A program made the position numbers and the translations under genes. A DNA stretch of 64,000 nucleotides from Grammothele lineata (lineage: Eukaryota > Basidiomycota > Agaricomycetes > Polyporales > Polyporaceae), in contig NDFF03000372.1 of assembly GCA_002150815.3 (NCBI GenBank), forward strand, positions 1 to 64,000. Reading direction: 5' to 3'. Position 1 is the first letter of the stretch. Each line of letters begins with the position of its first letter. The notes beneath the pieces are model-generated. The model had not been told where the DNA came from, ran no database searches, and was given only the letters and a program-made list of their open reading frames with translations. Below are positions 55,121 to 64,000 of this stretch, piece after piece.

Positions 55121-57167
55121 ATGATCCCCCATACCCTCCTCCCCTTACTTGCTCTCGTCGCCGCGACCGTCGCCGAACCCCTTCATGTCCCCCCGCCTCT
55201 CCACGTCCCCATCGCCCGCCGCTCCGCGAACCGCAACGCGTCCATCGAGCGCTTCGCAGCCCACGCCGACTTCATTCGCCAAAAGTATGGCTTCACCACC
55301 GCGCGCACAAAACGCGCAGGGCAGACCGTCGGTGTAGGCATCATTGACCAGGTGCGTGAACCACTCCCGACGCGTGCCTTCCGGACCTTTGCTCAGCGCG
55401 GGCGCAGGAACAAGACTCGTCCTACATCGGAACCATTACCGTTGGAACGCCCGCCCAGACGTTCAAGGTCGTCCTTGACACCGGTTCATCCGATCTCTGG
55501 GTCGCCTCCAGCGACTGTCTCTCCTGCGGCTCCACCCCACCCTTCGACCCGACACAGTCCTCCACCATCCAGGCAGTCCGCAGTGCGTCGGGAAACCAAC
55601 AGGCCGTCACCATCAGCTATGGAAGCGGATCCGTCGCTGGTATCCTCGCCCAGGACACCGTGTCTATGGCTGGCTTCAACATCAACCCACAAGAGTTCCT
55701 CGTCGTCGAACAAATGACGCAAGGTCTGCTCTCCGGGGACGTGTCCGGCATCATGGGTCTTGCATTCGAAGCCCTCGCATCCACCCGCGCAACTCCCTTC
55801 TGGCAGGCGCTCGTCAACAATGGCCAATTTACCTCGCCCGAGATCTCCTTCTGGCTTGATCGCCACCTTGATGATGCTGGTGGTGCCGACGAGCAGTCCG
55901 GAGGCGTGATGACCCTTGGCGGAACGAACTCGTCTCTCTTCACGGGTGACATCGAATTCAACTCGCTCACCACTGTCGGCAGCCAGCCGACGTTCTGGAT
56001 GCTCGAAATGTCCGGTACGTTGCGTCTTACCCCCGTTGATGGTGGCCACCACCCTCGGCCGTTTGCGCGTTATTAGCGCGTGCTCACGTTTGATCTTCCT
56101 CCGAACACAGGCGCGACTGTGCAGGGCCAGTCCGTGTCGATCCCGACCGGCAACAACGCGCTCTCTGCAATCGACACGGGCACAACCCTCATCGGTGGTC
56201 CCTCCGATGCGGTCAACACAATCTGGGCCGCCGTCAACGGCTCGCAGGCACTGAAGGGACAGATGCAGGGCTTCTTCGCGTTCCGTGAGTGCCTTGCGTC
56301 TATTCTTGCCCCCGCCACCTTCCTCGCCCTATGCTTGCGCAGCGGCTCCGCGCGCGCATCATGCTTCCGCGTACTGACGCGCACTATTCTCGTCCGTCCG
56401 CAGCGTGCAGCACCCAGGTCCAGATTGCGTTCGCGTTCGGCGGCAAGTCGTGGCCCATAAGCAGCGACGACATGAACCTCGGCACGGTCACCCCGGGCAT
56501 GTGCCTCGGCGGCATCTTCGACCTCAGTTTAGGTTCGAACGTCGGAAGCGGTGGCGGCAACCCGCAGTGGGTCGTCGGTGATACTTTCCTTGTGAGTATA
56601 GGCGTCAGCTCGACTCGAGGACATCCCTGCTCACACGACGTCGTACAGAAAAACGTGTACAGCGTCTTCCGCTCGGACCCTGCTGCTGTCGGCTTTGCTG
56701 AGCTCTCGTCCGCTGCTGGCGGCTCCTCAGGTACGTCTTCCAATCCCCTTCGTGTGACATGAATGCAACGAATTTGACAAGCTCCTGTCTCTTCCGCTCC
56801 TTCATCTGCTTCTGATACCTCTCCTGCTACTGTATCCACGGTCTCTTCTGGCGTGACATCTGGTATACCCCTTTCCATCTCCTCATCTCAAAATGGCCCG
56901 TCCGGTACAGGTACGCCCGCCACACTGGCGAGCGCCACGTTCTCGGCGACGGGCGACCCGCTGCCTTCAGGCTCTTCAGCCACCCAGACCAGTACGTAAC
57001 CGCAGTTTAAAGTCTTCCATGAGGAGGCGCGCTAATGGTGGCGACTAGGTGGCAGCTCGAACCCCACCGCGAGCGGTACTAGCGACGCGGCGTCACTTGT
57101 GCATGCGTCGACTTCTCTTGTCGCGTACCTCGCGACCGCCGCCATGGCCTGGTATGCTCTCGCATGA
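55121..57167 (+). CDS. Pepsin-like aspartic protease (A1), probably GPI-anchored
   Basis: Secreted endopeptidase of family A1 (polyporopepsin/yapsin type). It has a signal peptide (MIPHTLLPLLALVAATVAE), a ~60-residue propeptide, then YIGTITVGTPAQTFKVVLDT with the first active site DTGSSDLW. The flap region is SYGSGSVAG; the second active site is AIDTGTTLIGGP. The mature C-lobe ends with NPQWVVGDTFL and NVYSVFRSDPAAVGFAEL. A Ser/Thr/Gly-rich stalk with several introns and a hydrophobic end (SLVAYLATAAMAWYALA) follow, which fits a GPI-attachment signal. Introns are short GT-AG. Position and orientation have no clear link to neighbours. Confidence 0.9.
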
Positions 57168-60100
57168 CCAGCGCTATCGTTTAGCTCTGCCCGCGCACGA
57201 TCATACACCCTAACGTCGTTTCGTCCGGACATTCTCACTGACCACACACGCATTACTTCCACTCTGCGCTGACACGTTACGTGTGCACATTAGCGGGACA
57301 TTAGGCGTTATTGTGTGCGAAAACACGCACATGGCGGACGCTTTCGTCGCTCTACTGTCACGCACGCGCTCTCTACTAGCCCGGGCGGCGCACACATGTT
57401 CTCCTGCTATCTGCTAGTACCACCAGTGCTGTCCTTACTTCTCTGCTCCACGCTTGAATACTTACTGGACGGATGGATGTTTGTAAACTAGCTGCTCCTT
57501 GCTATTCATGCCACTGTGGTCCACTGGTCCGTGGCGCAGTTAGACCATGATATCCTCGTGTACTAGGTCGGCATCTGTCAAGCACTGCAACATTCATAGC
57601 CTGAGCGCGCAGATCCCGCTTGCAGCCACCGTCAACCGACATCTGGACATATTGCGTCCGCGTCGGAGTGGAACCGCGGATGTCACGTAGGGCGGCCGTG
57701 CGACGTACCCCAGCGGAAACGTTAATCACTTTCACGCTGCGCAGTCTCCGCTCCCATGGGAGTGGGACCTGAGGCCCCGAGCGCGGCAGGAGGAGTGCCG
57801 GCGGGTGCCCGACGCCTGTGCCTCGGGCTCCCCGAACAGTGACGCTGTCGTTGGCCTGGTGCCAAGGTCTCGGAGGTACTCCGTGGCAGCTCGCGAATTC
57901 TTGGAATGGCGCACGTATCGCGGAGCCATGTGGCCCGCCGTGTACGCCGTGTCGCGGGTCGTGGGGTGGTGCGCCAAACGCAGAGCTTTATACGGGCTCC
58001 TTCTGAGGCTCTGAGACCGAGCAATTGGTGATCGGGGTACCCGATCGTTCCAGCGTTCGTGAGATTTGGATAGAAGGACTTCGTATGCTCACTCCCGCTG
58101 ATGCCGCACCCGGGGAGGCCGCAGGACGTGGTCCTGACGGGAAAGAGCAGCCTAAGGATCCAGGCCCGAGATATTCGGATATTATCGCCACGGCCCGGCC
58201 GCGCACGTGGCGGAAAACAAGTAAAGTTGCGGCGGGCGGCTCGAGTCAGGCCACGATGCTGTGGCGGCCCTCTTGTCCCGAATCGTCATTTCTCAAAAGC
58301 TTTGGCCCAGGCCGTCCACTTCGCCCGTCCCATTGTTGTCGACGCTACGCCCCGCTCGCGTGCTAGGCGAGCAGCTTCCTGCACAGCTCTGCCCTCGGCA
58401 AGGCTCGATCGAAGCCCGTCGTAGGCGTGCTCGGGGCGCAAACTTGCCTTTTCCGTCCCCCGGGGCTCATTCAGAGGCAAGCGTGGCGGGGTGGCGAGCC
58501 AGGAGCTGGGCCACGCCACACGCGCGGCCACCCCGAAAGGCCCAAAGCGTCCAAGGCTGCATGGCTGTCCTGGTGCGTGTGGCACCGCCAAAGCGTTTTC
58601 CGGAAGGGTATAAGAGCAGGAGGTCGCTGGGGCTCTCATGCTCAGCCCGACTTGTCTCCCTTCCTTGTTCTCTGGTCCTCCGCTGCACTTGGGTGGCTCT
58701 ACTCGGCCTTCAACTTCAACTGCAAGAGTTTCTTCGCATCGACAGGCAAATAGCAATGACGACCACACGCTCTGCTCAAGATGTCGTTTGAGTTCGGCAC
58801 TGACGTCAAGGTATGTACGCGACTGTTTGCCCTGCCTGGATTCTCGCGGTGGCTGACAGTTCCGACCCGGACGCTAGATGCCGTCAAGTCATGCCAAGAT
58901 GCGATCTTCTTGTAAAGACTTCTCAAGAACCTACGACTGCGCTATGTGAGCTCGTGTCTGCCCTTTGCGCCGCTGACGCCACCGCCGCCTCGAGCTCGTA
59001 ACAATGTGAAGACTACGCCCGATGACGCCACAGTTCTGCAAGTTGTATTCGATCGACAGTCTGGGTTCCCCCGCTTGCCGGCCGCGGTGAAGAGATCGTT
59101 GTTCGGTACGCCGTCAGCCGCTGTTGTCTCAGTTCAAGTTCGCCGCCATAGTCTGCTTTACCTCTCGTCTGCCTCCTCAAGCGTTAGCCCTCTCTAGCTG
59201 CTAAGTTCTCTTGGCGACTTTGGCGACATCTGCAACGTCACAAACATTCGACGCTATGTTATCTGGCTGCTGTGGCGATCGCGCACCTTGCTGGACACTG
59301 TTCCGCTTTAGACTCTTGTCTCTGGCCGTTTGTCTGAGTCTGTGGTGACCCGACAGCCGACCCGCTGAAGAGTCTGCAAGCCCCAAATGGGCAGCGATCC
59401 GCAAGTGCGTTGTGTTCAATATGTATTCAATGTCCAACATTCAAACCCTCTGTCATGGTGAGCTACGGATCTGTCTGGGCGAAGTCAACAATGCTGGTCT
59501 TTATTCGATGCGCTACTTGCTTCTCCGTCTGGCTCAGGCGTTCTCCTTAGGGCCTAGTGTCTTGACTGCAGTCTGGCGACGATTGTGCTCGGTTCGTAAC
59601 ATATAAGGTGCGTATCCCGAGGGAGGGCGAGCGTGTGGCTCGTCCTGGCGCAGACCTTTACGCGGTCCTCGGGATAAGTACCTCCGTCGGCCTCGCAGTC
59701 GTCGGATGGGAAACCAACATGCGCCTTAAGTCTTCTCTCATGTTGGTAGCTACAGAGTGAAAGCATCATCTGAATGGTCAATTCGTGAGATTCCGCCTGA
59801 AACGTCGTCGCTGCGTACCTGCGACTGGGAGGGAAGAAATGGCATGGCACGCACCACGATTTATGCGCACGCCAGCTTCAGCTCACGCTCGATGTGGTTC
59901 AAATGGAATTTTCTAAAAGCATTCCTGAATTACTGGAGGTCTGGCGGGGAGTGTGAATACGTGTATCAGTCTCCAGAGGTATTGGGTTCTGGTGGCGCCG
60001 TTCTCATATAGCCCACACTCAACTAGATTTAGTAATCGCGTGATGCAATGGCCGAAACAACAGGAAGGACAACATGAGGAGTTTCAACCCTACGGATCTC

Positions 60101-60196
60101 TCGGACCTTGCTTACGAGAAGGCCTTCTAATCCAAGATAGCAGGATGCTGGCACATTCATGATAGGGGCATTTTGAGGTCGTTGGTTCGGACACGG
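57168..60196. other. Intergenic, no convincing gene; one repeat copy
   Basis: Contains a TATA-like GGTATAAGAG near 58607 followed by a short Met-initiated frame at 58782 (MSFEFGTDVK) with a GTATGT donor, so a small gene here is possible but unproven. A repeat copy lies at 59605-59728. No other motif seen. Confidence 0.35.
59605..59728 (+). repeat. Dispersed repeat copy B, sirtuin-like remnant
   Basis: Diverged partner of 26242-26366 (minus). Read as ARPGADLYAVLGISTS on the + strand. The shared ends are described under copy A; the interior differs by small indels. Confidence 0.55.
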
Positions 60197-61547
60197 TCAC
60201 GGGCAGAAGGTGATGGTATAGTCGGGTGAGAGGCTGGAGTCGCACGTCCAGACGGCCGTCCCGCTCGATTGGTCAAACGCATACACGAATGAGTTCGGGC
60301 AGTTGCCTTCTACATTCGCGTGCCGTCACTAGTCAACAGATGAATGTAGGGGAAATAACGGAAGGTACGGACTAAAGTAGCTGTAGTACTGAACGCCCGA
60401 CGAAGGGCATGTCGCCTCGGTGCCGTAGCTTCCGGTACAGCAGTTCGGGCTGTTGGCTGAATCGGTGAAACGCGGAGAATCAGTTTTCGAAGATGTCTGA
60501 AGTAGACACGTAGCCACCTACCCGGGTCCCCGTCGAGGTCCGCCGTGCAGGCGCTCTTGCAGCCAACAGGGAAGCCAGTTGAATCAAACGGGCCTTTGAG
60601 TTCAGACGGGCCTATTAGAGGAGTCAGGTACAAAGAACGGATCAATCAGAAGCACCTGTGTCAAGTAGAACGCCGGGAAACACATACAGTTGGGGCCCAG
60701 GTCAACCGGACAGTCGGCGACACCGCAACCTTGGTTGTTGCTAATTCGCATAGGGAGATTGTAGCCATCGACGAGGGATACTAAGCGTACGGTGCATGAG
60801 TCATCGTCATCGTGTCGAACAAGAGGACGAGGCCGCACCGTGGTAGTTATCGAGGCCACCGTCGCCCTGTAGATAGAACTCTGCCAAAGTTGCGGGAGGG
60901 ACGCCCTACAACGCGGGCAAGACGGCACCATCATTAGCGAACATCACTTGGAGACGCGTTTGAAAGGATACGTACGGTCCCTGTGTACGGGTCGCATTCT
61001 AGCCCGCCATTGCAGCCGCCGTCAAGGCAAGAGCTCGGACCTGGGTTCACGCTGAAGTCGCAGTCCCGGCGAGCCTAGCGAGCATCCGACATAAGTGCGA
61101 GGGAGGTTCAGCTACGGTGCCGTGCGCGATTAGTACACTCACCCAGATCCGCCCAACCTTCCAGGTGTCGCACACGGGGAACGAGACACTTTCGAACGCT
61201 TCCTGTTCCCACCTGTATAGATTCTAAGTATATCTTTGATGGACAGCGTCGACGCGGACCAATGGACTCACCCTGTAGGCTGGTCAGGTGGCATGTTACC
61301 CTCAACGTTGAGGTCTGTGAAAATCTGTGGTGGCGTCAGGAAGTTCGTTTGCCCCGGCAATAGAGTAACACACAGCGGGCCTAGGAAAGCATGTAGCAAG
61401 TTAACACCGAAGGTCTCTCAGAACCGCGCAATATTAACTTATGGCGACTTACCAGATAGTGAACGGACACTGGTTGTACACGGTAAACGTCCGGGAAGCC
61501 GACGCGGTGGCAAATGCGAGTACAAAGGCGGCGATAACCTGATTCAT
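60197..61547 (-). CDS. Thaumatin-like protein
   Basis: Secreted protein of the thaumatin/PR-5 family; fungal members include beta-1,3-glucanases acting on the cell wall. It has a signal peptide (MNQVIAAFVLAFATASA), then FTVYNQCPFTIW, FTDLNVEGNMPPDQPTG, CDFSVNPGPSSCLDGGCNG and GVPPATLAEFYLQGDGGLDN (the REDDD-region strand). Next come VDGYNLPMRISNN, GCGVADCPVDLGPNC, PVGCKSACTADLDGD, CCTGSYGTEATCPSSGVQYY and the C-terminal PNSFVYAFDQSSGTAVWTCD ... FCP. The many cysteines are spaced as in the eight-disulfide family core. Several introns are needed. Confidence 0.9.
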
Positions 61548-63551
61548 GATGTGTAGCGTTTGAAAGCGAGCCTGTAGCCTCGAGAACGGGAGATGAATCG
61601 GATTCCCTTGCAGTCCCGACCTGGACTTCCTTCGTCTTTTGTACTTGCTGGGAGCCTCATCGTTTAGAGTTGTGAGGAATATTCCTTGCCAGGAACTCTA
61701 AGCCATCGCGCGCAGGAATGCCTCCCCGCTCACGAGCCGCAGGGGCACGGCACGATCCGATGCTCGGGTGCCGGTGCTTCTGGCTCGTATTTTCTCTTCA
61801 CCCACTATTTGCGGAGAGCCGTTGCTCACGATGTCGTCTGGAAGTGATAGCGAATGCGTTCTTTGGCAGGGGCAGAAGGAGACCTTTCCTTCCTATGGCC
61901 ACGGTGGCCTCGTGCGTTGTTGGAATGAGTAGCCCGGCGTTCGGTTTAGATTCCCGGGTGTACACGTGCCGCCGAGAAGCTCAGGCGGAGCGCATAGCTG
62001 CCGAACAGATGGCTTCTGTTGAGGTATCCATTGAAAGGGGAGACGGATTGTGCGGTTATAGAGGCACAGTTCAAACTTCGTCAGGGCTTAACAGAATTTA
62101 CAGGCTGAAATGGGGATTCCTACGCGCATCGTAGCGTAAGAGGCCTGCGTTATAGCGGCTGCGTATAACGTTGAAATCAGAGTATTGGGACTCACCATGG
62201 AGTTTGCGAGACAAGTGAACACTATTCTGCCGCACGGCCAGGGTGGCGTTGACATACGCGCGACCTAGCTATGCGTGACGGCATTTTGAACCCCATTTCC
62301 GGCTACTGATTCCGTGGAGACAGGAGGGAATATCCTCCATCTCGAGTCCTATACGCCGAGGCGACTATGGTTTGGAGTGTGCGAATGGTTTGCATTATCT
62401 ACGTCGCCGTCATTCTGTTCGATGCATCGGACACTGGAATAGTACCCGAACTTGCTTTGAACGATACCGTACGTTTGCATGTCTCCTCACGCGACGCCGA
62501 CTGTCGTGGGATGTGGCATTGCCGTTCACTTCACGGCCAGATCATGATGAAATAGGAGCAGGGAGCTGTATTCAGCTTCGTTGAGTGCCCACGTTGTGAT
62601 AATCGATGGATCCTTGCCAGACCTATCACACAAGATGGGGTTCAAAGGTATACGAAGGGGGAACAGACAACAACCGGTACCTTATTACAGTAGTATACTA
62701 GGTGCCAGCAGAAGACGGCAAAAGGAGCTGCAGGTCGCAGTACTAGTGATCACCTTTCCAACAACTTGAGGGGGAAAACGGCAGCAGATCGGCTGATATT
62801 GAGGAGACAACTGCACCATGAACAGACTTTGAGATGATGGAAGGAAAGACAGCGAGCCCTCGGCCTGCCAGTGACACTTCGGCACGAGATGTGTGGCTGG
62901 GATGTCCTACAATGTTTCCTTATAAGACTACGAGCGGAGTTTAAATATTGGAGACATTGAACCTTCGATGCCTGCAGCTGAGTGCAAATTTTGAGACCCC
63001 TGTTCGGATCGTACCGTAAGCACATCTGAAAACTCTCTATCAGCCGGCTTGTAGCTAACGATATAGATTATAGCCTTGGGACAGGTTCGGGACTGGGGAG
63101 GAGCTATCTACACCCAATACTGCATCTACGAACGCTCTACAAAACCCAAGTACCGTGATTCATGCGGCCGACCGGCGGCGGAATGTCAATATGTACTGAT
63201 CGCCAGACGCTCCCGGGGCAAGAAGTTAGACAACAATAAACACGAGAATATGACACTCGACCCCCGACGCTGAGTCGACTGAGTGGGTAAGCGGCCTCGT
63301 TCGGTGTTCCAGGGGCCAAGGCTCGAGGGTGCGACAGATTCTTGTCCTGCCAGCTCATGTTCCAAGTTTACGACAATGACTCGAACGTGGTGAGAAAAAG
63401 GAATATTATCCGTTGTATAATTAAAGCACTCTACCCAAAACTACGACATGCTGAGAATCCTTCCACGCTGTGACTATGATCCTGTATCTTCCGCCGGGCG
63501 TCGCCGGCCTGCCGTCCGAGTATCCACGCGGAAGATCTTCTCTTGACTGCT
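61548..63551. other. Intergenic, no gene seen
   Basis: Only short frames; nothing recognised on either strand. Confidence 0.4.
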
Positions 63552-64000
63552 CTACATGAAGCTGGTCGGGATCGCACTAGCAATTTCGGCGATAGCTTGG
63601 GTGCAAGGCGTGGACGTAGGCACAACCATCGTCGTAGTATCTGCCGAACACGGGGTCGTGCTCCAGCCATGGTTCCTGACCGCACCCTCAAGTTTTGTCG
63701 ACGTCGTGTGGAGGGTAGATGTTGCCAAATGAACATTGGTGTTGTTGGATGTGGAGGTAGCGCTGCTCCCGGCGAAAGTGGAGGTGACGTTGGTGGATAT
63801 GGTCGAAGAGGTGCTAGTGGACGTCCAGTCGTGGGAGATGCTGCTGCCGCTCTCGTCCACTCTGACCGGCGCTCCCGCATCGTTCTGCTTCCGAATCTCC
63901 GCGATGATGACGGCGGTGAGGGTACCCGCTAGGGGGATGAAGGCGACGATGAAGAGGATCAAGAAGCGCCACCATACTCGCTTGTTGACCTCGGGCGGAC
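63552..64000 (-). CDS. Membrane protein with Ser/Thr-rich tail, partial
   Basis: Only the C-terminal ~149 residues are inside the window; the frame is open to the window edge, so the start lies beyond. One clear transmembrane helix (RFLILFIVAFIPLAGTLTAV) follows basic residues, then a short charged stretch and a ~95-residue Ser/Thr-rich region with repeated TST/SST (likely O-glycosylated or disordered). Orientation is inferred as N-terminus inside. No family recognised. Confidence 0.55.
   Translation of the reverse strand, partial: PPEVNKRVWWRFLILFIVAFIPLAGTLTAVIIAEIRKQNDAGAPVRVDESGSSISHDWTSTSTSSTISTNVTSTFAGSSATSTSNNTNVHLATSTLHTTSTKLEGAVRNHGWSTTPCSADTTTMVVPTSTPCTQAIAEIASAIPTSFM

Noticed and set aside
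58782..58830. Mating-type pheromone precursor
   Set aside because: Short Met-initiated frame but no C-terminal CaaX sequence could be found.

Overview
The window is nuclear DNA from a filamentous fungus, most likely a white-rot basidiomycete of the Polyporales type. It is GC-rich, genes carry many 50-60 nt GT-AG introns, and the gene content fits: three secreted class II manganese peroxidases, a pepsin-like secreted/anchored aspartic protease, a thaumatin-like protein, an F-box protein of the agaricomycete kind, and two WOPR (Gti1/Pac2) regulators. No prokaryotic operon, CRISPR array, tRNA or rRNA gene was seen.

Layout. 0.8-12.8 kb: two tandem WOPR transcription-factor genes on the + strand, about 9.2 kb apart, with no convincing gene between them. 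15.6-19.3 kb: a single-exon F-box protein and a multi-exon, mainly helical protein of unknown function. 20.6-22.7 kb (-): a SETD6/RKM4-type lysine methyltransferase. 23.2-38.9 kb: three paralogous manganese peroxidase genes, all on the - strand. Between them lie a sirtuin-like repeat remnant, a 1 kb purine-rich tract, a nine-knuckle CCHC zinc protein directly abutting a TPR/J-domain co-chaperone, and a ZNHIT3-like HIT zinc-finger gene. 39.9-47.1 kb: CTR9 (Paf1 complex) and ADA2 (SAGA complex), divergently transcribed from a shared ~0.6 kb promoter region. 47.5-49.5 kb (-): a membrane-anchored cysteine-synthase-like enzyme. 49.6-51.15 kb: an unannotated element bounded by inverted repeats. 51.9-52.5 kb: a CoA-binding-fold protein. 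55.1-57.2 kb: a GPI-anchored-type aspartic protease. 60.2-61.5 kb (-): a thaumatin-like protein. 63.55-64 kb (-): the 3' end of a single-pass membrane protein with a Ser/Thr-rich tail.

Functionally the region mixes secreted wood- and wall-active enzymes (peroxidases, protease, thaumatin-like protein) with housekeeping chromatin/transcription genes (CTR9, ADA2, SET methyltransferase, WOPR factors). Most interesting signals: 9-nt and 14-nt micro-exons with intron gain/loss among the peroxidase paralogs; an in-frame intron that would fuse the zinc-knuckle gene to the TPR/J gene; a probable GC-AG intron completing a HIT zinc finger; an inverted-repeat-bounded 1.5 kb element; a 125-bp dispersed sirtuin-like repeat; and the long gap before the second WOPR gene, reminiscent of the Candida WOR1 promoter. 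All gene models were built by reading splice sites by eye; no search or alignment program was run.
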